From Bacteroides faecalis (GTDB lineage: Bacteria > Bacteroidota > Bacteroidia > Bacteroidales > Bacteroidaceae): a stretch of 42,110 nucleotides of DNA. Shown piece by piece: positions 1 to 8,843 of the stretch (position 1 is its first letter; each line of letters starts with the position of its first letter). The stretch spans positions 1 through 42,110 of the forward strand of contig NZ_BHWB01000027.1 of NCBI RefSeq assembly GCF_003865075.1, read 5' to 3'. The position numbers and the translations under genes were made by a program. The notes below the pieces were generated by a model. It was given only the letters and a program-made list of their open reading frames with translations, was not told where the DNA came from and did not search any database.

Positions 1-222
1 TTGCTACTTAAATTAGTCTTTTCTTTATTACTATGTTCTTTCTGTTTGCTTGCCTGTAATTAATTTCTTGTTTGCCTATTACTAATTCGTTCCATAGATA
101 TATCTATTAATGTTAGTATGTGAAAACACTATGTTTAGGATACTAAAAAAATGAATTTTACAATAATTTTCTTTAAGTATATCAATAACAAATTTGTTGC
201 GATGGGAAATTTACCTTGAACG

Positions 223-230
223 TATATTTG
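223..230 (+). promoter_or_regulatory. Candidate distal -7 promoter element
   Basis: TATATTTG fits the Bacteroidetes primary sigma factor -7 consensus TAnnTTTG. TTTG and TTG words lie about 23 to 27 bases upstream, a little farther than the usual -33 spacing. It may be a second, distal promoter for fba. Confidence 0.4.
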
Positions 231-348
231 CAAGGTAGACATTACAATATTATGTCGGAAGTACTCTTTGCAAGGATTTAGTAGAGTGATTTGAACGTTT
301 TTCGACTATATTTTCTTTTCTAGCGTTCGTTATTAACAGGATAATGTT

Positions 349-356
349 TACTTTTG
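349..356 (+). promoter_or_regulatory. Candidate fba -7 promoter element
   Basis: TACTTTTG matches TAnnTTTG and lies 39 bases before the fba start codon, a normal leader length in Bacteroides. No clear -33 TTTG was found at the expected spacing. Confidence 0.6.
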
Positions 357-395
357 CGTAGAATTTTTATTCACTAACAATAAATTTTAAACAAA

Positions 396-1400
396 ATGGT
401 AAATTACAAAGACTTAGGCTTGGTAAACACAAGAGAAATGTTTGCTAAAGCTATCAAAGGCGGATATGCAATTCCGGCTTTCAACTTCAACAATATGGAA
501 CAGATGCAGGCTATCATTAAGGCTGCTGTTGAAACTAAGTCTCCGGTGATTCTTCAGGTATCTAAAGGTGCTCGTCAATATGCTAATGCTACTTTGTTGC
601 GTTACATGGCTCAGGGTGCTGTAGAATACGCAAAAGAATTAGGTTGTGCTCATCCTGAAATCGTTCTTCACCTTGACCACGGAGATACTTTCGAAACTTG
701 TAAGTCTTGTATCGACTCAGGTTTTTCTTCTGTAATGATCGACGGTTCTCATCTTCCTTACGAAGAAAATGTAGCTTTGACTAAGAAAGTTGTAGAATAC
801 GCACATCAGTTTGATGTAACTGTAGAAGGTGAACTTGGTGTATTGGCTGGTGTAGAAGACGAAGTTTCTGCTGAACATCACACATATACTGACCCGGAAG
901 AAGTAATTGATTTCGCTACTCGTACAGGTTGCGATTCATTGGCTATCTCTATCGGTACTTCTCATGGTGCTTACAAATTTACTCCGGAACAATGTCATAT
1001 CGATCCTGTTACAGGCGTTATGGTTCCTCCTCCATTGGCATTCGAGGTTTTGGATGCTGTTATGGAAAAACTTCCGGGATTCCCTATCGTTCTGCATGGT
1101 TCATCTTCTGTACCTCAGGAAGAGGTTGAAACAATCAACAAATTTGGTGGTAACTTGAAAGCTGCTATCGGTATTCCTGAAGAATGGTTGCGCAAAGCTG
1201 CTACTTCTGCAGTTTGCAAGATCAACATTGATTCAGACTCACGTTTGGCTATGACTGCTGCTATTCGTAAGACTTTCGCTGAAAAACCAGCTGAATTCGA
1301 CCCACGTAAGTATCTTGGTCCGGCTCGTGACAATATGGAAAAACTGTACAAACACAAAATTATCAATGTGTTAGGTTCAGACAATAAATTGGCTAACTAA
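396..1400 (+). CDS. fba: Class II fructose-bisphosphate aldolase
   Basis: Cytoplasmic, zinc-dependent aldolase interconverting fructose-1,6-bisphosphate with dihydroxyacetone phosphate and glyceraldehyde-3-phosphate in glycolysis and gluconeogenesis. The 334-residue protein has the class II hallmarks: HLDHGD at residues 92-97 with catalytic Asp94 and zinc ligand His95, VEGELG as the second metal region, and a late HGSSSVP phosphate/metal loop. Length is normal for the family. The ATG start follows an A-rich leader and a well-placed -7 element. The gene stands alone, closed by a strong terminator, so it is probably monocistronic and highly expressed. Its third-position T-rich, uniform codon use also suits high expression. 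Related tagatose-bisphosphate aldolases share the fold, but overall sequence and length favour the glycolytic enzyme. Confidence 0.95.
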   Translation: MVNYKDLGLVNTREMFAKAIKGGYAIPAFNFNNMEQMQAIIKAAVETKSPVILQVSKGARQYANATLLRYMAQGAVEYAKELGCAHPEIVLHLDHGDTFETCKSCIDSGFSSVMIDGSHLPYEENVALTKKVVEYAHQFDVTVEGELGVLAGVEDEVSAEHHTYTDPEEVIDFATRTGCDSLAISIGTSHGAYKFTPEQCHIDPVTGVMVPPPLAFEVLDAVMEKLPGFPIVLHGSSSVPQEEVETINKFGGNLKAAIGIPEEWLRKAATSAVCKINIDSDSRLAMTAAIRKTFAEKPAEFDPRKYLGPARDNMEKLYKHKIINVLGSDNKLAN

Positions 1401-1421
1401 TTAGCGAATCTTATCATAAAG

Positions 1422-1454
1422 AAAGGCTGCAATCTGTTGAAGGTTGCAGCCTTT
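1422..1454 (+). terminator. fba intrinsic terminator
   Basis: Perfect 11-bp stem, AAAGGCTGCAA (1422-1432) with TTGCAGCCTTT (1444-1454), an 11-base loop and a following T-rich tract. It begins 22 bases after the fba stop codon. Confidence 0.9.
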
Positions 1455-1488
1455 TCTTATTTTTTTCCGGCAGATACAGGCTTTCCGT

Positions 1489-2793
1489 TCAGGAAAAATC
1501 TTCTATCTTTTGTTTGCTTTGAAGATCTTTCAACCAATTGGCAGCAGTATTATACTAACTGGCTTCTCTCAATATACGACTTTCCGCCTCATATTTTTCC
1601 GTTTGATTTTCTTTCTCATTCTTGGGGCGTGTTTTCAGGAATGCTTCCAAATACCGTTTGTATTCTTTTTATCTTTTAGATTATAAAAGTAAATATAGAC
1701 TATTTCATATAATAATTTGTGGTTCTCCCTATCATATTTCTTATAACGTTCTTGAATGGATTCTATTTGTTTTTGGTACATTTGAGCCATCTTATAACAA
1801 TCAGTCATTCCGATATAAAGACGTGACATTACGCTATCTCTGGGAATAGCTAGGTTAATTGCTTTTTCCAGAGATTCTACTCCTTGTTTTTTTCATGATG
1901 TTTAAGCATAGGTACCTCCCTGATAATAGAGGAGTCGATATTCTCTGGTTCTTGCTTAAGGGCTGTTCCTAAGGGCACATGGGCTTCATAATACTTATCG
2001 ACTGCATAGTCATTGATTTCCTGGTAAAAACAAGTTTGGAAAGCATTATCTCCTTGATCGAAGAGACATTTATAACGCTGGATAGCGTTGGGATAATCTT
2101 TCTTTAAGCAATAAGCTAAAGCATTTAGACGATTGATAGCGATATTAGTAGAATCAATTTAGCGATATTTTTCTGTCACTTCAATGGCTTTATCATAAAA
2201 GAGTTGGTAACGCAGAGAATACTTAGTTTAGCTGCCGATAAATAGTCGGATGCATATTTTTCCTGAATCTTATAGTAGCAATCAATAGCTGGTAAGATTT
2301 GTTTCATTCCTTCAAAACACTGTGCCTGTAAGTGTAAGATGGTGGCGGAACTATCTGTTTCGATCATCAAATAGCTTTCTTTTAACGCTTCTTGATATTT
2401 CTCTAAAGATAAAAGTAAAGTAATGTATTGAATACGTGCATATTTGTTTTTAGGAGCTAAAGCAATTGCTTGTTCGTAGTATTTTAGTGCTTGATTGTTT
2501 TGCACTAGTTTTCGGCAAAAAACTGCGGCTTCGATAAATGCGCGTGTATTGGTCGTGTCTCTGGATATCACCTGTTTATATATAGGCAGTGAGGGCTTCT
2601 TTATTTAATCCTAGCCCTCGTAAAGCTTTTCCCTTTTGTAAGAGTAGCGGGACAGTCTGTTCTTTTTGCTCAATGAGAGAAAGTACTGTTTCATAATCAT
2701 AGTTAGCCATTGCTTCCTGAATTTGCTCCATGTGCTGAGCCCTTAATAGGGTAGTGGAACAGAGGAATAAAAGAAGAAGGATTTGTTTCGTAA
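1489..2793 (-). pseudogene. Decayed secreted TPR-type protein gene
   Basis: Conceptual translation of the minus strand gives one continuous TPR-like protein of roughly 430 residues if several lesions are repaired. It opens with a signal-peptide-like segment (KQILLLLFLCSTTLLRAQ) lacking a start codon. A frameshift lies at the TATATATA run near 2577-2584, another near 2220-2226, an in-frame TAA at 2159-2161, further shifts near 1890-1915 and 1640-1660, and a TAG at 1555-1557. The longest surviving piece (2176-2571, 131 residues) shows TPR patterns such as ALKYYEQAIALAPKNKYARI. The last readable residues end at TGA 1489-1491. The many independent lesions rule out one sequencing error. Its original function is unknown; secreted TPR proteins of Bacteroides often act in the periplasm or in signalling. 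Confidence 0.8.
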
Positions 2794-2935
2794 ATGATTA
2801 TTTTAGGTTGTTGTTTATGATAGTGCAAGTTACTAAAATAATTGTGTTTACGAAATGTCCGTAGGGTGGTTTGTATAAATTAACGTGATAAAAATATCAG
2901 AAGGAGATGATGTGAATATGTTGAGGTGTAATAAA
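2794..2935. other. Intergenic spacer
   Basis: Short AT-rich stretch between the decayed TPR gene and the terminator of the decarboxylase operon. I see no gene or clear promoter in it. Confidence 0.4.
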
Positions 2936-2939
2936 AAAA

Positions 2940-2965
2940 GCCTCTTTCGATTTCGCGAGAGAGGC
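2940..2965 (-). terminator. Terminator of the mce-mmdB operon (possibly bidirectional)
   Basis: A 10-bp stem, GCCTCTTTCG (2940-2949) with CGAGAGAGGC (2956-2965), one G-U pair and a 6-base loop, flanked by A runs on the left and T runs on the right. It sits 25 bases after the mmdB stop on the minus strand and could stop transcription from either side. Confidence 0.88.
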
Positions 2966-2990
2966 TTTTTTATAATGATAGATGATTTGT

Positions 2991-4160
2991 TTACATCAAG
3001 AATCCAAGTAAGATACCAGCAGCAACAGCTGAACCGATTACACCTGCTACGTTCGGCCCCATAGCGTGCATTAACAAATAGTTGGTAGAATCATATTCTA
3101 AACCTACTACTTGAGAGATGCGCGCAGAGTCGGGAACGGCAGATACGCCTGCGTTACCTATCAACGGGTTAATCTTGTTATCTTTCTTCAGGAATAAATT
3201 GAAGAATTTAACAAAAAGTACTCCCGAAGCAGTAGCAATGACAAATGACAATGCACCTAGAGCGAAAATCTTGATAGAATCCCAAGTCAAGAACTCTGAT
3301 GCCTGTGTAGAAGCACCTACAGTCAGACCTAACAGAATTGTAATTGTATCAATCAACGGACCACTTGCTGTATTAGCAAGACGGCGAGTTACACCACTTT
3401 CTTTCAATAAGTTACCGAAGAATAACATACCTAACAAAGGTAAGCCGGAAGGAACTAGGAAGCAAGTTAGCAGCAAACCGATGATCGGGAAAATAACCTT
3501 TTCTGTATGAGAAACAGCACGTGGAGGTTTCATACGGATCAAACGTTCGTGTTTCGTGGTGAGCAGACGCATAATAGGCGGCTGTATCACCGGTACTAAC
3601 GCCATATAAGAATACGCAGATACAGCAATCGCTCCCATTAAGTTAGGTGCTAGTTTAGACGAAAGGAAGATTGCCGTTGGACCGTCAGCCCCACCAATGA
3701 TACCAATAGCACCAGCCTGCATCGGATCGAATCCCATTTCCAGTGCAATCATGTAAGCACCAAAAATACCAAACTGTGCAGCTGCACCGATTAACATCAA
3801 TTTCGGGTTCGAAATCAGCGCCGAGAAATCAGTCATGGCACCAATACCCAAGAATATGAGTGGCGGATACCAACCAGATGTTACTCCCTGATATAATATA
3901 TTCAACACAGAACCTTCTTCATAAATACCGACTTTCAAACCGGCTTCCATGTTGAAAGGTATATTACCGATTAAAATACCGAATCCGATAGGAATCAGTA
4001 ACATCGGTTCAAACTCCTTAGCAACTGCCAGATAGATGAAAAACAAACCTATCACAATCATGGCGATATGTCCTATGGTAGCGTTCGCAAATCCCGTATA
4101 AGTCCAGAAGTCAGCTAAGTTGTTTCCTAAAAAGCTAATAAAATCTCCCATATCATTCAA
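2991..4160 (-). CDS. mmdB: Sodium-pumping decarboxylase beta subunit (OadB/MmdB family)
   Basis: Integral membrane subunit that decarboxylates carboxybiotin and couples this to sodium export. The 389-residue protein is highly hydrophobic with about ten membrane segments. It contains the diagnostic GGADGPTAIFLSSKLAP stretch (about residues 156-172), whose Asp is implicated in sodium handling in the family, and the conserved LLMHAMGPNVAGVIGSA near the C-terminus. Length fits bacterial OadB/MmdB proteins. Its start overlaps the end of the biotin carrier gene by 8 bases, implying translational coupling, and it is the last gene before the terminator. Sequence alone does not separate oxaloacetate from methylmalonyl-CoA decarboxylase; the epimerase and acyl-CoA carboxyltransferase genes in the same operon favour methylmalonyl-CoA. 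Confidence 0.92.
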   Translation of the reverse strand: MNDMGDFISFLGNNLADFWTYTGFANATIGHIAMIVIGLFFIYLAVAKEFEPMLLIPIGFGILIGNIPFNMEAGLKVGIYEEGSVLNILYQGVTSGWYPPLIFLGIGAMTDFSALISNPKLMLIGAAAQFGIFGAYMIALEMGFDPMQAGAIGIIGGADGPTAIFLSSKLAPNLMGAIAVSAYSYMALVPVIQPPIMRLLTTKHERLIRMKPPRAVSHTEKVIFPIIGLLLTCFLVPSGLPLLGMLFFGNLLKESGVTRRLANTASGPLIDTITILLGLTVGASTQASEFLTWDSIKIFALGALSFVIATASGVLFVKFFNLFLKKDNKINPLIGNAGVSAVPDSARISQVVGLEYDSTNYLLMHAMGPNVAGVIGSAVAAGILLGFLM

Positions 4161-4590
4161 TAATTACGAGGTCATTACCTTCAAGAACTGAATCTCCCTT
4201 ATTTACGTTGATAGCAGTAATTTTACCGTCTTTGTCAGCGTTGATATTGTTTTCCATTTTCATGGCTTCTAGGATGATAATAGTCTGTCCTTTCTTTACT
4301 GTGTCACCTACATTCACTTTAATATCGAGGATCACACCAGGAAGTGGAGATTTCACACCTGATTTGCCGCTGGAAGCTGCAGCAGGTTTTACTACTTGCG
4401 TAGTAGGAGTAGCGGGAGCAGTCGATACCGGACGTACAACTGGCTTCACTACAGTTTGCTTCACCGGTTGTTGCTCCATTTCTACTTTATAAGGAGTACC
4501 GTTCACTTCTACATGAGCGATATTATCTTCAATATCTCCAATCGTTACTTTATATAAGTTACCATTGATTTTATATTTATATTCTTTCAT
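4153..4590 (-). CDS. mmdC: Biotin carboxyl carrier subunit of methylmalonyl-CoA decarboxylase
   Basis: Carries the carboxyl group from the carboxyltransferase subunit to the membrane beta subunit. The 145-residue protein has a short N-terminal beta-rich segment (1-40), a Pro/Ala/Thr/Val-rich flexible linker (about 41-75) and a C-terminal biotinyl domain (about 80-145). The biotin attachment motif EAMKMEN is at 108-114, with Lys111 the biotinylated residue. Length and architecture match gamma/carrier subunits of sodium-pump decarboxylases. It lies 24 bases downstream of the OadG-type gene and overlaps mmdB by 8 bases. Membrane association would come through the other subunits. Confidence 0.93.
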   Translation of the reverse strand: MKEYKYKINGNLYKVTIGDIEDNIAHVEVNGTPYKVEMEQQPVKQTVVKPVVRPVSTAPATPTTQVVKPAAASSGKSGVKSPLPGVILDIKVNVGDTVKKGQTIIILEAMKMENNINADKDGKITAINVNKGDSVLEGNDLVIIE

Positions 4591-4614
4591 CGTTTTATCT
4601 TTTTATTGAGTGAC

Positions 4615-5535
4615 TTACTTTTTGTTGGGAGTTTCACGCAGTGTATAAATCTTCGAACTCCATGGTGAATAGCTACGTTTCACACGAGTGATGGTCAGCA
4701 CTGTTTCTTCTACATCGTGTACATCACTTTGCATTTCATGCAGAGCCATAGCAATAGCAGCATAAACATCGCCCGGAGCTTGTGTCAATTCTTTCGCTTC
4801 ATGCTTATCGATACCTTTAGCCCTCATTGCATTACGTTTGCTCAGATTGACAGAGATTTTACCAACAATTTTGAAAGCGATATAAAGAAGAATTAAACCT
4901 GTAAATACAACGCTCATAGCAGAAATAGACATACCGATACCGACAGCATCATGCTCTTCGAATTTCTCCATTTTGGCATTACTGTTGATCGTTTTGTTGT
5001 TAGTGCTTGGAGTCACATATTTGTCAGGAGATCCACCTTTTACTTCCCATTGACCGGCAGCATCGCTGACACGTGCATACGATTCGTCAGCGGACAGAGT
5101 TCCTGCAGGAACCACAATTTGGTCAATTAACTTACGCCCTGAATCGAATAAACCAATCCAGTTGTCAGTCTGTGTATTTAATTTGAAGTTGGTGTGGAAT
5201 GTTCCACGGTTAGGTTCGCCGTCTGCCCAGAATAAAGCGTGTTGGCGCGGTTTTACCAAGGTTAGTACGTCTCCTTTAGGGATAAAGTATGTTACAGTAT
5301 CCCCGGGCTGATTGCTTACTTTGAGCAGCCAGCCGGCCAGATCGGCACTACCGTATGATCTGTTGAATATTTCAATCCATGCACTGTGTAATCCGTAGTC
5401 GTCCTGAAAGTTACTTTGGTTGTCGATCAGTACTTCATTCAATAGCAGTTTATTGTTTGATTTTTGTTCTTGGCAAGAGCACAAACCAATCAACATCAAC
5501 AAGGAAAGGAATATTCCGATTTTGGTTTTATTCAT
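4615..5535 (-). CDS. OadG-type decarboxylase subunit fused to a lamin-tail domain, lipoprotein signal
   Basis: Small OadG/MmdD subunits anchor and assemble sodium-pump decarboxylases. This 306-residue version is several times the usual size (about 80-100 residues). Order: lipoprotein-type signal (1-21, LCSC lipobox, Cys21); a beta-rich region at about 30-170 resembling a lamin-tail domain (LLLNEVLID, WIEIFNRS, DLAGWLLKVSN); a single membrane helix at about 198-225 (VGIGMSISAMSVVFTGLILL); then a short charged segment and a C-terminal region (about 240-306) with conserved APGDVYAAIAMALHEMQ. The C-terminal half is what I match to OadG. Position between mmdA and mmdC, 21 and 24 bases from its neighbours, supports the subunit role. 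The lamin-tail part would face the periplasm; its role is unknown. Confidence 0.8.
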   Translation of the reverse strand: MNKTKIGIFLSLLMLIGLCSCQEQKSNNKLLLNEVLIDNQSNFQDDYGLHSAWIEIFNRSYGSADLAGWLLKVSNQPGDTVTYFIPKGDVLTLVKPRQHALFWADGEPNRGTFHTNFKLNTQTDNWIGLFDSGRKLIDQIVVPAGTLSADESYARVSDAAGQWEVKGGSPDKYVTPSTNNKTINSNAKMEKFEEHDAVGIGMSISAMSVVFTGLILLYIAFKIVGKISVNLSKRNAMRAKGIDKHEAKELTQAPGDVYAAIAMALHEMQSDVHDVEETVLTITRVKRSYSPWSSKIYTLRETPNKK

Positions 5536-5556
5536 AATCGTTTTTCTTTTTAATGT

Positions 5557-7110
5557 TTACAATGGAATGTTACCATGCTTCTTAGAAGGATTGGCTAATT
5601 TCTTAGTCTGTAACTGTTGCAAGGCACGGATGATACGGAAACGAGTATTACGCGGTTCGATAACATCATCGATATAGCCATACTTAGCTGCATTATAAGG
5701 ATTAGCAAATAATTTAGTGTATTCTGCTTCTTTTTCCGCAAGGAATTGAGCCGGATTTTCTTGTTCTTTAGCTTCTCTTGCATAAAGTACTTCTACAGCA
5801 CCAGCACCACCCATAACAGCGATTTCGGCTGTTGGCCATGCATAATTCATATCGCCACGAAGTTGTTTACAACTCATTACGATGTGAGAACCACCATATG
5901 ATTTACGCAGAGTGACGGTTACTTTGGGAACAGTAGCTTCTCCGTAAGCATACAACAATTTTGCACCGTGCAGGATAACACCATTATATTCCTGTCCTGT
6001 TCCCGGAAGGAATCCCGGAACGTCTACTAATGATACGATAGGAATGTTGAATGCATCACAAAAACGCACGAAGCGCGCACCTTTACGGGAAGCGTTGCTG
6101 TCTAGTACACCTGCCAAGTATTTGGGCTGATTAGCAACAATACCAACAGATTGTCCGTTGAAACGTGCAAAACCGATGATGATATTTTTTGCGAAATCTT
6201 TCTGAACTTCAAGGAATTCACCATTATCGACAATAGCAGCGATAATTTCATACATATCGTATGGCTTATTCGGATTGTCAGGTATGATTTCGTTCAGTGA
6301 ATCTTCCAGACGGTCAATTGGATCTGTACAATCGATATAAGGAGGTTCTTCCAAATTGTTTTGAGGGATATAACCTAGTAATTTGCGGATTAGAGCCAAA
6401 CCTTCTTCTTCAGTAGAAGCTGTGAAATGAGTAACACCGGATTTAGTAGAGTGTACGCTTGCACCACCTAAATTTTCCTGGGATACATCTTCGCCTGTTA
6501 CAGTCTTTACAACTTTCGGTCCGGTAAGGAACATATAAGAAGTACCTTCCATCATCAATGTGAAGTCAGTCAGTGCCGGAGAATAAACCGCACCACCTGC
6601 ACAAGGACCAAAGATACCTGAGATTTGAGGAATCACACCGGAAGCAAGGATATTGCGTTGGAAAATTTCTGCGTAACCTGCTAATGCATTGATACCTTCC
6701 TGAATACGTGCACCACCTGAATCGTTAATACCGATACAAGGAGCACCCATCTTCATTGCCTGATCCATGATCTTACAGATCTTAAGAGACATGGTTTCTG
6801 ACAATGAACCGGCCGAAACGGTAAAGTCTTGTGCGAAGATATATACCAGACGACCTTCGATTGTACCGCAGCCAGTTACTACACCGTCGCCGGGATAATG
6901 TTTTTTCTCCATGCCGAAGTTGGTACATCTATGTTCAACGAACATATCCATTTCTTCGAAGCTACCTTCGTCAAGCAACATAGCTATGCGTTCGCGTGCT
7001 GTGTATTTACCTTTTTCATGTTGTTTGGCAATTGCTTTTTCACCGCCTCCAATACGCGCTACGGCACGGCGTTCGATAAGCTCTTTAATTTTGTCAAGTT
7101 GATTACTCAT
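5557..7110 (-). CDS. mmdA: Methylmalonyl-CoA decarboxylase alpha subunit (acyl-CoA carboxyltransferase)
   Basis: Transfers the carboxyl group of (S)-methylmalonyl-CoA to the biotin carrier, releasing propionyl-CoA. The 517-residue cytoplasmic protein has the two crotonase-like carboxyltransferase halves. Recognisable blocks are KQHEKGKYTARERI near the N-terminus, DSGGARIQEG and GPCAGGAVYSPA oxyanion/CoA-binding regions in the first half, and PGFLPGTGQE with KSYGGSHIVM in the second. Length is as expected for MmdA and propionyl-CoA carboxylase beta chains, which are so similar that sequence alone cannot split them. The neighbouring sodium-pump subunits and absence of a biotin carboxylase gene favour decarboxylase. 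The epimerase gene lies 29 bases upstream, so both are probably on one transcript. Confidence 0.93.
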   Translation of the reverse strand: MSNQLDKIKELIERRAVARIGGGEKAIAKQHEKGKYTARERIAMLLDEGSFEEMDMFVEHRCTNFGMEKKHYPGDGVVTGCGTIEGRLVYIFAQDFTVSAGSLSETMSLKICKIMDQAMKMGAPCIGINDSGGARIQEGINALAGYAEIFQRNILASGVIPQISGIFGPCAGGAVYSPALTDFTLMMEGTSYMFLTGPKVVKTVTGEDVSQENLGGASVHSTKSGVTHFTASTEEEGLALIRKLLGYIPQNNLEEPPYIDCTDPIDRLEDSLNEIIPDNPNKPYDMYEIIAAIVDNGEFLEVQKDFAKNIIIGFARFNGQSVGIVANQPKYLAGVLDSNASRKGARFVRFCDAFNIPIVSLVDVPGFLPGTGQEYNGVILHGAKLLYAYGEATVPKVTVTLRKSYGGSHIVMSCKQLRGDMNYAWPTAEIAVMGGAGAVEVLYAREAKEQENPAQFLAEKEAEYTKLFANPYNAAKYGYIDDVIEPRNTRFRIIRALQQLQTKKLANPSKKHGNIPL

Positions 7111-7139
7111 GAGTTCTTGTAGTTTTTAGAGTTTATAGA

Positions 7140-7544
7140 TTAGTGTTCGCAGAGTTCTGTTAATACTCCCAAAGTAGATTTCGGGTGAAGGAAAGCGATA
7201 CTCAATCCTTCTGCACCTTTGCGGGGAGCTTTGTCGATTAAACGGATCTCTTTGCTTTCTGCTTCTGCCAAAGCATCAGCCACACCGTCTTCTACTGCGA
7301 ATGCAATATGGTGCACACCCACTCCTTTATTCTCAATGAATTTAGCAATAGTACTTTCAGGGCAAGTTGGCTCCAATAACTCAATTTTTGTTTCACCTAC
7401 TTTTAAGAAAGCTGTTCTTACTTTTTGGTCTTCTACTGTCTCGATGTTGTAACATTTCAAACCTAATACATTTTCGTAGTAAGGAAGGGCTTCTTCAATG
7501 CTTTTTACAGCAATGCCCAGATGCTCAATGTGTGAAATCTTCAT
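7140..7544 (-). CDS. mce: Methylmalonyl-CoA epimerase
   Basis: Interconverts (R)- and (S)-methylmalonyl-CoA, linking the B12-dependent mutase to the decarboxylase in propionate formation. The 134-residue protein is a vicinal oxygen chelate (glyoxalase-like) fold with paired beta-alpha-beta-beta-beta modules. Likely metal ligands are His8 in HIEHLGIAV, one His of GVHHIAFAV (78-79) and Glu130 in LTELCEH. The length is that of bacterial epimerases. It is the first gene of the five-gene operon, followed by mmdA after 29 bases. No mutase gene is in the window, so the pathway must be completed elsewhere. I could not find a perfect TAnnTTTG promoter upstream. Confidence 0.92.
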   Translation of the reverse strand: MKISHIEHLGIAVKSIEEALPYYENVLGLKCYNIETVEDQKVRTAFLKVGETKIELLEPTCPESTIAKFIENKGVGVHHIAFAVEDGVADALAEAESKEIRLIDKAPRKGAEGLSIAFLHPKSTLGVLTELCEH

Positions 7545-7719
7545 AACGAATTTATTTTAAATTGGTTTTAAATCAGTTTTTGTATAGCATAAAACAAGCA
7601 CAAAGAAAGACATTTCTTATCTAATAAAGAAATTTTTCAGCATTTAATTATTGGAGAATAAAAGATAAAAAGTGGTAAGAATGGAGGATGAAGGAGCTTT
7701 TGCAATCCTGAGATTGCAT

Positions 7720-8718
7720 TTATACATAGAATTTGACCAGTAACTTATTGAGCCAATCCCAATTAACGCGAAACCAACGACGTGTACTACTTTGTTTACC
7801 CCCAAAACGGAGTACAAAATCACGATAACCATGCTTGCGGAATGGTAGTCCCACATCCATAAATTCCATGTGGCTGATGCCACGTTCGTGTGCATCTTCT
7901 AATGCTTTCCATACGGCTAATATACCTGGGTATTGTAACGCATAAGTTTTTCGCATTCCTCCCGAAAACCAGAGATAAGCATTATCTTCGGAGTAGATAC
8001 AAACAGCTCCTCCAATGATTTTCTCTTTATATTTGACAATGAATATTTTTCCTTGTTTTCCTTTGATTAGCAGGTTGTGCATGTGACTGAAAAAGTCCTT
8101 ATTAGGAAAATAGCGGCGTATACGGGATGAATATATTTTATGCAGCATGTGTGAAAATTCCTTTATTTCTTCTACGGTGTGTGCCTCTTTCACTATTGCT
8201 CCGTTATGAAGTCCTTTTTTTACTTGGCGAATGCGGGATGGGCTAAATCTATCTTCTACTTTTTTCATGCTGTGAAGAGAATTGCGGACACGCAACCAAT
8301 TGACCGGAAAATATCCGTTACTTCGGAAAAAACGATAGCCGAACATCGAATTTTCCAGGTTTCTAAATTCGATGAGAAGACAAGTACGAGAAGCCTCCTG
8401 AGTCAGATGTTCAAGAATCTCTCCAAAGATTTCTTCTTCCTTTTCTTTGTTGAGATGCGAAGGCTCAAATAACAGTTCGCCTGATCCATATACAACACAT
8501 TGTTTGGTGAGTGAGGAGGGAAGCCACTTCCGGGTTTTACGAATGGCAGCCAATAAGCGTGCCACTGGTTTATCGTCTTCTGTTGCTACAATTAGGAGAG
8601 GTATATACCCTGGAGTCGCTTCATAAATCAGAAACAACTCTTTTGAATGAAATGTGTTTTTTCCCGGTAAATCGGGAATATCCTTTCCACGATAATATGT
8701 AGTTAATTTAAGTGGCAT
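7720..8718 (-). CDS. GNAT/FemAB-like acyltransferase, function unknown
   Basis: A 332-residue soluble protein with the double-GNAT look of FemAB-type or CelD-like transferases. The best region is the C-terminal half: IFIVKYKEKIIGGAVCIYSEDNAYLWFSGG resembles the central GNAT strands, followed by ALEDAHERGISHMEFMDVG and a basic, aromatic tail ending in KLLVKFYV. FemAB relatives transfer amino acids from tRNA to peptidoglycan precursors, while other members acylate sugars or lipids; the substrate here cannot be read from sequence. The gene is divergent from carbonic anhydrase, and 175 bases separate it from the mce operon downstream, so it is probably its own unit. A TAAATTTG element lies so close to the ATG that it would give an almost leaderless message. 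Confidence 0.6.
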   Translation of the reverse strand: MPLKLTTYYRGKDIPDLPGKNTFHSKELFLIYEATPGYIPLLIVATEDDKPVARLLAAIRKTRKWLPSSLTKQCVVYGSGELLFEPSHLNKEKEEEIFGEILEHLTQEASRTCLLIEFRNLENSMFGYRFFRSNGYFPVNWLRVRNSLHSMKKVEDRFSPSRIRQVKKGLHNGAIVKEAHTVEEIKEFSHMLHKIYSSRIRRYFPNKDFFSHMHNLLIKGKQGKIFIVKYKEKIIGGAVCIYSEDNAYLWFSGGMRKTYALQYPGILAVWKALEDAHERGISHMEFMDVGLPFRKHGYRDFVLRFGGKQSSTRRWFRVNWDWLNKLLVKFYV

Positions 8719-8801
8719 AAGTACAAATTTACACTTTTTATTTGTCTTTCAACAAAAAGAGGAATATTTTTGTTGAAAATGTAATAACTGAAAAAGAAAT
8801 T

Positions 8802-8809
8802 TATCTTTG
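8802..8809 (+). promoter_or_regulatory. Candidate carbonic anhydrase -7 element
   Basis: TATCTTTG matches TAnnTTTG, 34 bases before the start codon of the carbonic anhydrase gene. The -33 element is not clear. Confidence 0.6.
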
Positions 8810-8843
8810 TATGTCTACTAACCTTTAAACACTGATTAAAATT

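Larger units (their letters stand above)
1..395. other. Upstream intergenic region of fba
   Basis: About 395 AT-rich bases with no convincing reading frame. The right half holds two candidate Bacteroidetes -7 elements, listed separately, so the aldolase gene probably has a leader of some 40 to 160 bases. I see no tRNA, riboswitch fold or repeat in it. The left end probably belongs to the upstream side of a gene outside the window. Confidence 0.5.

Noticed and set aside
1437..1849. Plus-strand small frames after fba
   Set aside because: They run antisense to the decayed TPR gene and overlap the fba terminator; no coding signs.
3118..3510. 130-residue plus-strand frame
   Set aside because: Antisense shadow of mmdB; composition follows the complement of a membrane protein and no promoter or family match is seen.
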